Source: Clostridia bacterium (GTDB lineage Bacteria > Bacillota > Clostridia > Christensenellales > UBA1242). From it: 6,207 nt of DNA. The translations under genes were made by a program, and so were the position numbers. The notes beneath the pieces were generated by a model that worked only from the letters and a program-made list of their open reading frames with translations, had not been told where the DNA came from and did not search any database. The stretch is taken from the NCBI GenBank assembly GCA_017473285.1, contig JAFULP010000058.1:1-6207 (forward strand), read 5' to 3'. Positions 1 through 4,821 of this stretch are shown here, piece by piece (position 1 is the stretch's first letter; each line of letters opens with the position of its first letter).

Positions 1-17
1 GAAAAACATATTTATAT

Positions 18-20
18 TAA
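18..20 (+). other. truA: in-frame TAA interrupting truA
   Basis: Codons 3-17 read K-T-Y-L-Y, then TAA, then M-Y-V-S-D in the same frame. In intact homologues this strand continues from K-x-Y-x-Y through a short hydrophobic stretch to the conserved proline, with no break at this position. A single base change from AAA (Lys) or CAA (Gln) would give TAA. Only 20 bases of upstream context are visible, so a sequencing or assembly error cannot be excluded. Confidence 0.75.
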
Positions 21-407
21 ATGTATGTAAGTGATATTGATTTGCCGTTATACGACAACTTTTTGCGTTTGCCAACCAGTATTAACTTTGAATATATGAA
101 ACAAGCCAGTGAGTTGCTTATAGGCGAACACGACTTTAAAAATTTTTGTGCAAGCGGAAGTGATGTGCAATCAACTGTAAGGACAATTTATGATATTAAG
201 TGGAAAAAAGTAGGCGAAGAACTACATTTTTATATAACTGGTAACGGTTTTTTGTACAAAATGGTGCGCAATATTGTAGGACTACTTATTGAACTTGGTA
301 AGGGTAAAATAAGTTATAACCAGTTTAAAGACTATGCTTTTGGTGGGCTGGATAAAAAATTTACCGCACCAGCAAAGGCGTTGTATTTATATGGCGTTAA
401 ATATTAA
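21..407 (+). CDS. truA: tRNA pseudouridine synthase A, C-terminal part (5' end outside window, in-frame stop just upstream)
   Basis: TruA converts U38-U40 of the anticodon stem to pseudouridine in the cytoplasm. The visible 128 residues match the C-terminal half of the family: GEHDF near residue 35, the VRTIY strand, GNGFLYKMVRNIVG (about 75-88), which lines the active-site cleft, and the C-terminal A-x-ALYL-x-V-x-Y ending. The catalytic aspartate lies in the N-terminal half, outside the window. The ATG at 21 is unlikely to be the native start: the same frame upstream encodes KTYLY (3-17), matching the conserved K-x-Y-x-Y motif of TruA, separated from this part only by a TAA codon at 18-20. 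No Shine-Dalgarno precedes the ATG. The gene is therefore either a full-length truA with a nonsense mutation or sequence error, or a split gene whose second half is reached by reinitiation at the abutting TAA-ATG. It is followed by rplM, as in many Firmicutes. Family assignment is very secure; functional status is open. Confidence 0.9.
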   Translation: MYVSDIDLPLYDNFLRLPTSINFEYMKQASELLIGEHDFKNFCASGSDVQSTVRTIYDIKWKKVGEELHFYITGNGFLYKMVRNIVGLLIELGKGKISYNQFKDYAFGGLDKKFTAPAKALYLYGVKY

Positions 408-552
408 ATTAAAATATAAAAACACGAAGACGGTAGCGCCTTCATTTAACAAGCGAAGCAACTTAATATTTTCTTTGATAGATATTAACACGCAAATAAT
501 TTGCTTATGGTGGTTAAATTGTAAATATTGATAAAAAACTTTAAAAAAACTA
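408..552. other. non-coding spacer between truA and the rplM promoter
   Basis: No credible gene is present. A small hairpin can form at 426-443 (GAAG/CTTC plus two further pairs across an A-C mismatch), but it has no T-tract, so it is not a convincing terminator. The rest is AT-rich with no other structure I can support. Confidence 0.5.
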
Positions 553-581
553 TTGACAATTGTGTTTTACTTTAGTATAAT
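553..581 (+). promoter_or_regulatory. sigma-A promoter of rplM-rpsI
   Basis: A -35 TTGACA (553-558) and a -10 TATAAT (576-581) are separated by exactly 17 bp, both perfect consensus. Predicted transcription start is near 588, giving a leader of about 77 nt before rplM. A promoter this strong fits a ribosomal-protein operon and suggests that rplM-rpsI is transcribed independently of truA. Confidence 0.9.
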
Positions 582-585
582 TGGT

Positions 586-645
586 TAGTACTAGAAGATT
601 GCACCGCTAATCCACACTAGCCCTAGGTGCAAGGGGATAGTAAAA
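586..645 (+). promoter_or_regulatory. structured rplM leader, probable ribosomal-protein L13 autoregulatory element
   Basis: The leader contains a 7-bp stem, TTGCACC (599-605) with GGTGCAA (626-632). Inside it GCTA (606-609) can pair with TAGC (618-621). ATCC (610-613) in the inner loop can pair with GGAT (635-638) just downstream, forming a possible pseudoknot close to the ribosome binding site. An L13 leader family is known upstream of rplM in Firmicutes, and L13 represses its own rplM-rpsI mRNA in E. coli. Position and GC-rich structure in otherwise AT-rich DNA support the call; assignment to the Rfam family was not tested, and the structure was worked out by eye. Confidence 0.55.
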
Positions 646-664
646 TATTTGGAGGAAAATTTAA

Positions 665-1105
665 ATGAACACATATATGGCTAAACCTGCCACTGCCGAC
701 AAGAAGTGGTATGTTATAGATGCTTCTGGACTTGCTTTAGGTAGATGCGCAGCGGAAGTTGCAAAGTTACTTCGTGGCAAGCACAAGGCTACATTTACAC
801 CACACGTTGATTGTGGCGATTATGTTATTGTTATCAATAGCGACAAGTTGGTTTTAACTGGTAAGAAGTTGGAACAAAAGTATTTTAAAAGATATTCTGG
901 TTATGCTAGCGGTTTGAAGTTAACTCAATACAGCAAGATGATGGAAGAACAATCTGATGTTGCATTAATGCGTGCTGTTAAGGGTATGTTGCCTAAGAAT
1001 AGTTTGGGTCGCACAATGTTAACTCATTGTCACATCTTTAAGGGTGACCACAATATGAGCGCTCAACAACCAACTGAATGGAAAATTAATGGAGGTAATA
1101 ACTAA
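665..1105 (+). CDS. rplM: 50S ribosomal protein L13
   Basis: L13 is an early-assembly protein of the large subunit that binds 23S rRNA. The 146-residue product is of normal length and colinear with bacterial L13: KKWYVIDASG-x-x-LGR (13-27), LRGKHKATFTPHVDCGDYVIVIN (36-58), the LTGKK turn (64-68), and the signature A-V-x-GMLPKNSLGR (104-116). The ATG at 665 is chosen over the in-frame ATG at 677 because GGAGG at 651-655 sits 9 nt before it; from 677 the spacing would be 21 nt. Its TAA overlaps the rpsI start by one base (TAATG), and the rpsI ribosome binding site lies inside its last codons, so the two are translationally coupled. The C-terminus ends in a short polar INGGNN stretch, probably shaped by that embedded ribosome binding site. 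Confidence 0.98.
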   Translation: MNTYMAKPATADKKWYVIDASGLALGRCAAEVAKLLRGKHKATFTPHVDCGDYVIVINSDKLVLTGKKLEQKYFKRYSGYASGLKLTQYSKMMEEQSDVALMRAVKGMLPKNSLGRTMLTHCHIFKGDHNMSAQQPTEWKINGGNN

Positions 1106-1686
1106 TGGCTGAAGAAAAAGTTGAAGTTATGGAAGAAGTAGTTGAAAAGCCAAAGCGCACTCGTGCTAAAAAGGCTGAAACAACTGAAACTGCTGAAAAG
1201 AAAACTGTTGCTAAGAGAACAACTAAGAAAGCAACTGAAACTGCTGAAGTTAAGGCTGCTCCTGCTAAAAAGACTACTAAGAAAGCAACAAAGACTGCAG
1301 TTAAGGAATATTTGGGAACTGGTAAGCGTAAGACTTCAGTTGCTCGTGTAAGATTAACTGTTGGTACTGGTAAAATCGAAGTTAATGGCAAGGATATTAA
1401 GGAATACTTTATCCTTGAATCATTAGTTGGCGTTGCTAAACAAGCATTGGTATTAACCGAACTTGAAAACACTGTTGACATTAAGGCTAATATCTATGGT
1501 GGTGGTATTGCTGGTCAAGCAGGTGCTTTAAGACATGGTATCACTAAGGCTTTAATCGAATTTAAGCCAGAACTTAGAACTGAACTTAAGAAGGCTGGAT
1601 TTGTTACTCGTGACTCTAGAAAGAAGGAACGTAAGAAATACGGTTTGAAGAAGGCTCGTAAGGCTCCACAATTTAGTAAGAGATAA
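1105..1686 (+). CDS. rpsI: 30S ribosomal protein S9 with long lysine-rich N-terminal extension
   Basis: S9 binds the head of 16S rRNA, and its C-terminal tail reaches the P-site tRNA. The canonical protein (about 128 residues) starts near residue 66: YLGTGKRKTSVARVRL (69-84), the conserved GGG-x-x-GQAGA-x-RHGI segment, then ERKKYGLKKARKAPQFSKR, with the invariant SKR end. Residues 1-65 are an addition absent from E. coli and B. subtilis S9. This addition opens acidic (MAEEKVEVMEEVVE) and then becomes a low-complexity K/A/T/E region containing TTKKAT twice (39-44 and 57-62). The start at 1105 has a GGAGG-type site at 1091-1096 with 8-nt spacing, and none of the bases before the core offers a better-supported start, so the extension appears translated. 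The extension is probably disordered and nucleic-acid binding, which is inference. It is the last gene of the rplM operon. Confidence 0.97.
   Translation: MAEEKVEVMEEVVEKPKRTRAKKAETTETAEKKTVAKRTTKKATETAEVKAAPAKKTTKKATKTAVKEYLGTGKRKTSVARVRLTVGTGKIEVNGKDIKEYFILESLVGVAKQALVLTELENTVDIKANIYGGGIAGQAGALRHGITKALIEFKPELRTELKKAGFVTRDSRKKERKKYGLKKARKAPQFSKR
1181..1289 (+). repeat. in-frame direct repeats in the rpsI extension
   Basis: A perfect 17-nt repeat, CAACTGAAACTGCTGAA, occurs at 1181-1197 and 1232-1248, offset 51 nt (17 codons). A 14-nt repeat, ACTAAGAAAGCAAC, occurs at 1222-1235 and 1276-1289, offset 54 nt (18 codons). Both offsets preserve the frame, as expected if the tail grew by slippage or duplication. 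Confidence 0.8.
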
Positions 1687-1692
1687 TACATT

Positions 1693-1728
1693 AAATACAT
1701 ATTGGCATTTGTCAATATGTATTTTTTT
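1693..1728 (+). terminator. intrinsic terminator of rplM-rpsI
   Basis: A perfect 12-bp stem (1693-1704 with 1713-1724) and an 8-nt loop lead into a run of seven T (1722-1728). It starts 6 nt after the rpsI stop. The stem is AT-rich, but its length and the T-tract make it convincing. Confidence 0.88.
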
Positions 1729-1740
1729 AGTTTAATTTAG

Positions 1741-1769
1741 TTGCATTTTATAGGCTTGAATGGTAAAAT
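1741..1769 (+). promoter_or_regulatory. probable promoter of the YcxB-like/membrane protein pair
   Basis: TTGCAT (1741-1746), 17 bp, then TAAAAT (1764-1769) preceded by TG one base upstream (1761-1762), giving an extended -10. It follows the rpsI terminator directly, so the next two genes form their own transcription unit with a leader of about 80 nt. Confidence 0.5.
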
Positions 1770-1788
1770 AAAAATATAGTGAAATATT

Positions 1789-1822
1789 AAATGTTTAACT
1801 TGATGATTTTGATTAAGCATTT
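1789..1822 (+). promoter_or_regulatory. leader hairpin and small inverted repeat upstream of the YcxB-like gene
   Basis: AAATG-T-TTAA (1789-1798) can pair with TTAA-G-CATTT (1813-1822): 10 bp with one G-U pair and a 14-nt loop. Immediately downstream, AAAGT-A-ACTTT (1824-1834) is a further perfect short inverted repeat, ending 9 nt before the AAGGGGGG ribosome binding site. AT-rich DNA gives such structures easily, so a regulatory role is only a possibility. Confidence 0.25.
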
Positions 1823-1855
1823 TAAAGTAACTTTGGCAAATTTAAGGGGGGATAT

Positions 1856-2338
1856 ATGATTGAATGTAAATATAATTATACTAACAGTTTGTTAGATAAA
1901 ATTAGCAAAAATTCGGTTAAAAACATTAATTTATTTAGCGAAATTGCAATGTTTATAATACTTGTAGGAGCGGTTATATTGTTTGTTACGGGCAACATAG
2001 TGTTGGGCTCAATTTTTTTGGGGATTTTTGTATTGCTTTTGATTAGTTTGATATATACCAACAAGACGATAGTAAAGTCTAATCGAATTTTAAATGGACA
2101 ACAAGTGCAAATTGTGTTTAATGAATATGATATGGCAATGACCACATCTTTGGGGAACAAAGTATTATATAATGCAACTTTTGATTACAAAGCGATTAAA
2201 AAAGTAAGCGAAAAACAAGATTTGATATATGTGTACTTTGACAAAACATCAGTTATTGTTATACCTAAATTAAGTTTTAAAACAAACGAAGATTATTTAA
2301 AGGCAACACAATTAATTAACAATAATTATGTTGTGTAG
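1856..2338 (+). CDS. YcxB-like membrane protein
   Basis: A 160-residue protein with a short N-terminal part, two adjacent hydrophobic segments (about 28-46 and 48-68) forming a hairpin, then a cytosolic-type domain. The C-terminal part (about 85-148) follows the pattern of the YcxB-like domain. It has an F-x-E-x-x-M strand, then a Y-x-x-I-K-K-V-x-E core, an aromatic/hydrophobic strand (LIYVYF), a VIVIPK motif and a closing F-x-x-x-x-D helix. That family is common in Firmicutes and its function is not known. Translation starts from AAGGGGGG (1844-1851) with a short 4-nt spacer. The stop overlaps the ribosome binding site of the next gene, so the two are probably coupled. No enzyme motif is visible. 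The family call rests on remembered pattern, not a search. Confidence 0.65.
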   Translation: MIECKYNYTNSLLDKISKNSVKNINLFSEIAMFIILVGAVILFVTGNIVLGSIFLGIFVLLLISLIYTNKTIVKSNRILNGQQVQIVFNEYDMAMTTSLGNKVLYNATFDYKAIKKVSEKQDLIYVYFDKTSVIVIPKLSFKTNEDYLKATQLINNNYVV

Positions 2339-2346
2339 GGTATAAA

Positions 2347-3084
2347 ATGGAGATATTGTTTGTAGTTGATAGCGAAAAAGATATTGAACAAAAAATATCA
2401 TTGCTGGAAGTGTTGGGGACGGAAATTAAATTTTTTGTAAACTCAAAATGCGCTGTTAAGTTGGTTAAAAACAAGTATGTGATGGACCGAATTGTGTCAA
2501 TGTATAGCAACAATGTAAATGAAAGCATTGATAAGTACTTTAAATCACCAGAATATAAGCCAACGGCGACATTGGTGTATTTTGCTAGTGCCGAACTTAA
2601 TAGTCAAATCGTGAACAACCTAAGGGAAAATTTGCAATTAAAGCCCGAAACAATTTATATTAAAAAGAAGTTGTCTTGGTGGGGAAAAGTTAAATTATGG
2701 TTTTATCAAAAAATCACACATCTTATATTTGGCGTAAAAGATGAATACGCCAGCACCAAATTGCAATATTTTAGTAAAGATGTGGTGGAAGTGTTGGTTG
2801 AAACTAGTTTTAAAAACCACATATTTACCATACCCGACGCAACCACAATACAAATTGATGAACAAGCACAAAACTCATATTATGATAAGACAAAGTTTAA
2901 CAAAAATTGTTTGTATAATCCAATTGCGTTTTGCTTGATTTTGATATGTTATGTGGTGCTAGAAAGATTTTTGAGTTTGCCATTTTGGGTGTATTTTTTA
3001 GTAGTGGCGCTACTATTGGTGACTATAATCAACTTAATTATTATGATAGTGGTAGGCGTGTTCGATAAAAGGTACAGAAAATAA
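2347..3084 (+). CDS. membrane-anchored protein resembling a catalytically degenerate family 2 glycosyltransferase
   Basis: A 245-residue protein of uncertain family. By eye it follows the GT2 plan of DPM/GtrB-type enzymes. A first beta strand plus helix (MEILFVVDSEKDIEQKISL, 1-19) stands where ISVVIPVYNEE is expected. A second strand (EIKFFVNSK, 26-34) replaces EIIFVDDGS. A TLVYFASAEL stretch (75-84) falls where the metal-binding MDADL lies. A segment FYQKITHLIFG...STKLQYFSKDVVEVL (119-150) resembles the acceptor-side FRLMSR-x-VV-x-L motif. It ends with two membrane segments (about 190-207 and 212-237), as in GtrB, and a basic tail. The acids expected for nucleotide-sugar and metal binding are missing, so if the homology is real the protein is probably inactive as a transferase. 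Expression is likely coupled to the YcxB-like gene: AGGG at 2337-2340 overlaps that gene's stop. The open frame is secure; the family is a suggestion. Confidence 0.7.
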   Translation: MEILFVVDSEKDIEQKISLLEVLGTEIKFFVNSKCAVKLVKNKYVMDRIVSMYSNNVNESIDKYFKSPEYKPTATLVYFASAELNSQIVNNLRENLQLKPETIYIKKKLSWWGKVKLWFYQKITHLIFGVKDEYASTKLQYFSKDVVEVLVETSFKNHIFTIPDATTIQIDEQAQNSYYDKTKFNKNCLYNPIAFCLILICYVVLERFLSLPFWVYFLVVALLLVTIINLIIMIVVGVFDKRYRK

Positions 3085-3094
3085 ATTGAATAAT

Positions 3095-3125
3095 AAAAAA
3101 TGAGATAATTGTTATCTCATTTTTT
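3095..3125. terminator. bidirectional intrinsic terminator between convergent units
   Basis: A perfect 14-bp stem (3095-3108 with 3112-3125) has a 3-nt loop. The TGAGATAA core is flanked by six A on the left and six T on the right, giving a T-tract for either strand. It serves the + unit ending at 3084 and, on the minus strand, gap ending at 3161. Confidence 0.9.
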
Positions 3126-3160
3126 GTGCTTAAATTTAACTATTAATTAATGCTTTATGT

Positions 3161-4381
3161 TTATTTTTTGCTAGCCTTTGGCTTTTTAACTAACTTTTGA
3201 AGAACAGTTTTTTTAGTGTTCTTTTCAGGTTTGCTTTCAGCCTTTTTGGCTGATTTTGCTGGTTTTTCTTTTACAGTTTTAGGTGCCTTTTCTTTTTTTG
3301 CACTTTTAGTTGGTTTTTCTTGTATAGCGGTTGCTTTTTCAGCCTTTTTAGAAGCAGTTTTGCCAGTTTTTGCACTATCTTTTGCATACATCGTGGCAAT
3401 TACATCAAGAAGTTTGCAACTATAACCATATTCATTGTCGTACCAAGCCACTAATTTTACAAATTTAGGGCTAATCATAATACCTGCGTTTTCATCAAAT
3501 ATACAAGTATGATAATTGCCAATAAAGTCACTACTAACAAGTGGTTGGTTGCATACATCAACTATGCCTTTCATATCGGTTAAAGCACGGCGCTTGATTT
3601 CGGCACAGATGTCTTCGTAGGTTGTTTTTTTCTTTAATTTTACAGTAAAGTCAACTACGCTCACATTGATTGTAGGCACACGGAAACTCATACCAGTAAG
3701 TTTACCTTTAAGGTGTGGGATAAGTTGATCAACTGCCTTGGCAGCACCAGTAGAACTTGGAATAATATTTGCGCTAGAAGCACGACCACCACGCCAATCT
3801 TTTTTAGATACGCCGTCAACCGTTAATTGCGTAGCGGTAGTAGAGTGGATTGTGCTCATCAAACCTTCTTCAATGCCAAAGGCTTCATCAATAATTTTAA
3901 CAAGTGGAGCAAAGCAGTTGGTAGTGCAACTTCCGCTACTTACAACATCCATAGTTGGCATATATTCGTTGTCGTTAACACCATGAACAAACATTGGAGT
4001 TTCCTTAGCAGGTGCACTAACAATAACCTTTTTAGCACCAGCGGTTAAGTGGCGCTTTGCTTCAGCATATTTGGTGAATTTACCAGTTGCTTCCACAATA
4101 TATTCAGCACCGCAACCTTTCCAGTCAATGTTTTCAGGTTCGTATTCGGCAAAGAACTTGATATGCATACCACCAACATTTACATATTCGCCATCTTCGG
4201 TCATATCGTGTTTAGAGATGCCGTGTACGGTGTCGTATTTAAACAAATAGCAAGCGTATTCAGGTGTGATAAATGGGTCGTTGATACCAACCACTTCAAT
4301 ATCATCACGCTCTAAGCTGGCACGCATTATAAGTCTGCCAATGCGACCAAAACCATTAATACCAATTTTAATTTTTTTCAT
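3161..4381 (-). CDS. gap: type I glyceraldehyde-3-phosphate dehydrogenase with lysine-rich C-terminal tail
   Basis: This glycolytic enzyme oxidises glyceraldehyde-3-phosphate to 1,3-bisphosphoglycerate using NAD+ and phosphate. The Rossmann motif GINGFGRIGR (7-16) and Asp35 in GINDPF, which binds the NAD ribose, indicate NAD rather than NADP preference. The catalytic SCTTNC has Cys152, and His179 lies in STIHSTTATQ. DWRGGR (195-200), NIIPSSTGAAKAV (205-217) and the C-terminal WYDNEYGYS (313-321) are all intact, so the enzyme should be active. The normal fold ends near residue 333. Residues 337-406 are an added tail with 26 lysines in 70 residues and a 17-residue tandem repeat. The whole protein is 406 residues against the usual 330-340. 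The start is supported by AAAAGGGG on the minus strand, 5 nt upstream of the ATG. The gene is monocistronic, with its own promoter and a shared terminator. Confidence 0.97.
   Translation of the reverse strand: MKKIKIGINGFGRIGRLIMRASLERDDIEVVGINDPFITPEYACYLFKYDTVHGISKHDMTEDGEYVNVGGMHIKFFAEYEPENIDWKGCGAEYIVEATGKFTKYAEAKRHLTAGAKKVIVSAPAKETPMFVHGVNDNEYMPTMDVVSSGSCTTNCFAPLVKIIDEAFGIEEGLMSTIHSTTATQLTVDGVSKKDWRGGRASSANIIPSSTGAAKAVDQLIPHLKGKLTGMSFRVPTINVSVVDFTVKLKKKTTYEDICAEIKRRALTDMKGIVDVCNQPLVSSDFIGNYHTCIFDENAGIMISPKFVKLVAWYDNEYGYSCKLLDVIATMYAKDSAKTGKTASKKAEKATAIQEKPTKSAKKEKAPKTVKEKPAKSAKKAESKPEKNTKKTVLQKLVKKPKASKK
3218..3319 (-). repeat. 17-residue tandem repeat in the GAPDH tail
   Basis: Residues 355-371 and 372-388 of the gap product align as EKP-x-KSAKK-x-x followed by P/K-rich residues, each copy 17 residues long. 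This is low-complexity sequence, unrelated to the enzyme fold that ends near residue 333. Confidence 0.65.
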
Positions 4382-4397
4382 AAAAACCCCTTTTAAA

Positions 4398-4416
4398 ACT
4401 TTTAGATACTAAAAGT
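4398..4416. promoter_or_regulatory. perfect inverted repeat at the gap transcription start, candidate operator
   Basis: ACTTTTAG-ATA-CTAAAAGT is an 8-bp perfect inverted repeat with a 3-nt centre. It overlaps the end of the predicted -10 (4414-4419) and the predicted start near 4407. Since transcription would begin inside it, a DNA operator is more likely than an RNA hairpin. A second inverted repeat, GTATAT-TAA-ATATAC (4415-4429), abuts it across the -10. The regulator is unknown. Confidence 0.5.
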
Positions 4417-4443
4417 ATATTAAATATACCATTATTTTGTCAA
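4414..4443 (-). promoter_or_regulatory. promoter of gap
   Basis: On the minus strand, a perfect -35 TTGACA (4443-4438) is followed after 18 bp by TATACT (4419-4414), one mismatch from consensus. This gives a leader of about 26 nt before the gap ATG. Confidence 0.7.
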
Positions 4444-4472
4444 ATAATTTTAAATTTTATTACAAAAATTAG

Positions 4473-4496
4473 AAATAAAGGGCAATTGCTTTAATT
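4473..4496 (-). terminator. weak candidate terminator after the minus-strand HTH gene
   Basis: On the minus strand, an 8-bp stem with one mismatch (4496-4489 with 4480-4473) and an 8-nt loop starts 3 nt after the stop codon and is followed by a short T-run. The stem is weak and AT-rich. If it fails, transcripts could read on into gap. Confidence 0.25.
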
Positions 4497-4498
4497 AT

Positions 4499-4717
4499 TT
4501 AAAAATATATTCGCTTTAGCACTTCAAAAATATCCACTTTTAAAAAGTCGGCTATTTTAATCCATGTTTTAACACTTATATGTAAATCTCCAGAATAAAT
4601 TTTGTTTAATGCATACATACTAACATTACATTTTTTACAAAATTCTTTTTTAGATAAATTATTATCTTTAATATACATACTAATTAATTCAATATTAAAT
4701 TGATACATATTTTTCAT
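4499..4717 (-). CDS. small Xre/Cro-type helix-turn-helix regulator
   Basis: A 72-residue protein consisting of little more than one Cro/C1-type HTH domain. Helix 1 is followed by KDNNLSKKEFCKKCNVSMYALNKIYSGD (about 18-45), in which the helix-turn-helix lies, and then an IKIADFL-x-VDIFEVL helix that closes the fold. The start is set at 4717: AGGAG at 4729-4725 on the minus strand is 7 nt upstream. A longer TTG-initiated reading from 4738 would place that ribosome binding site inside the gene. The coding region is about 21% GC over 4501-4680 by hand count, against roughly 40% in gap and in the divergent regulator, so it may be an acquired gene. It is transcribed away from the + strand regulator, and two operator-like palindromes cover its promoter and ribosome binding site, suggesting it is regulated by itself or its partner. 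No sensor or protease domain is present. Confidence 0.85.
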   Translation of the reverse strand: MKNMYQFNIELISMYIKDNNLSKKEFCKKCNVSMYALNKIYSGDLHISVKTWIKIADFLKVDIFEVLKRIYF

Positions 4718-4728
4718 TTTACAACTCC

Positions 4729-4748
4729 TAATAAACAATTGTTTATTA
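4729..4748. promoter_or_regulatory. operator O1, perfect 20-bp palindrome
   Basis: Every base pairs across the centre at 4738/4739; the core is TAAACA-AT-TGTTTA (4732-4745). It covers the predicted transcription start of the minus-strand HTH gene and touches its AGGAG, so bound protein would block that gene. Confidence 0.75.
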
Positions 4749-4778
4749 ATTGTATACTAAACAAATGTTTACTGTAAA
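4749..4778 (-). promoter_or_regulatory. promoter of the minus-strand HTH gene
   Basis: On the minus strand, TTTACA (4778-4773) and TACAAT (4754-4749) are 18 bp apart, each one mismatch from consensus; TATACA (4756-4751) at 16 bp is an alternative -10. Operator O2 fills the spacer and O1 covers the start. Confidence 0.6.
4758..4771. promoter_or_regulatory. operator O2
   Basis: TAAACA-AA-TGTTTA has the same half-sites as O1 with a 2-nt centre. Its centre is 26 bp from that of O1. It lies between the -35 and -10 of the minus-strand gene. Confidence 0.7.
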
Positions 4779-4786
4779 GTATTTGA

Positions 4787-4800
4787 AAAACAAATGTTGT
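4787..4800. promoter_or_regulatory. operator O3, degenerate copy
   Basis: AAAACA-AA-TGTTGT shares the 11-mer AAACAAATGTT with O2 (4788-4798 against 4759-4769) but departs from the palindrome at its outer bases. Its centre is 29 bp from O2. It lies just upstream of, and overlaps by one base, the best -10 candidate for the + strand regulator. Confidence 0.5.
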
Positions 4801-4805
4801 ATTAT
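4800..4805 (+). promoter_or_regulatory. candidate -10 element of the + strand HTH gene
   Basis: TATTAT is one mismatch from consensus, but no good -35 lies at the right distance. Transcription would start near 4811, leaving only about 11 nt before the ATG. The promoter is weak and may need activation. Confidence 0.35.
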
Positions 4806-4821
4806 TTTCTAGAGATTAGAT

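Noticed and set aside
426..443. Hairpin after truA as a terminator
   Set aside because: Short stem with an A-C mismatch and no T-tract.
334..531. 65-codon frame overlapping the end of truA
   Set aside because: Starts inside truA in another frame, lacks a ribosome binding site and has no recognisable composition.
583..645. tRNA-like or T-box leader before rplM
   Set aside because: No cloverleaf, no T-box sequence and too short; a ribosomal-protein leader fits better.
1086..1481. Long open frame on the minus strand opposite rpsI
   Set aside because: It is the antisense of the repetitive lysine-rich S9 arm; no ribosome binding site and a low-complexity product.
3216..4315. Several + strand open frames opposite gap
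   Set aside because: They are mirror images of the gap coding sequence, which has all catalytic motifs on the minus strand.
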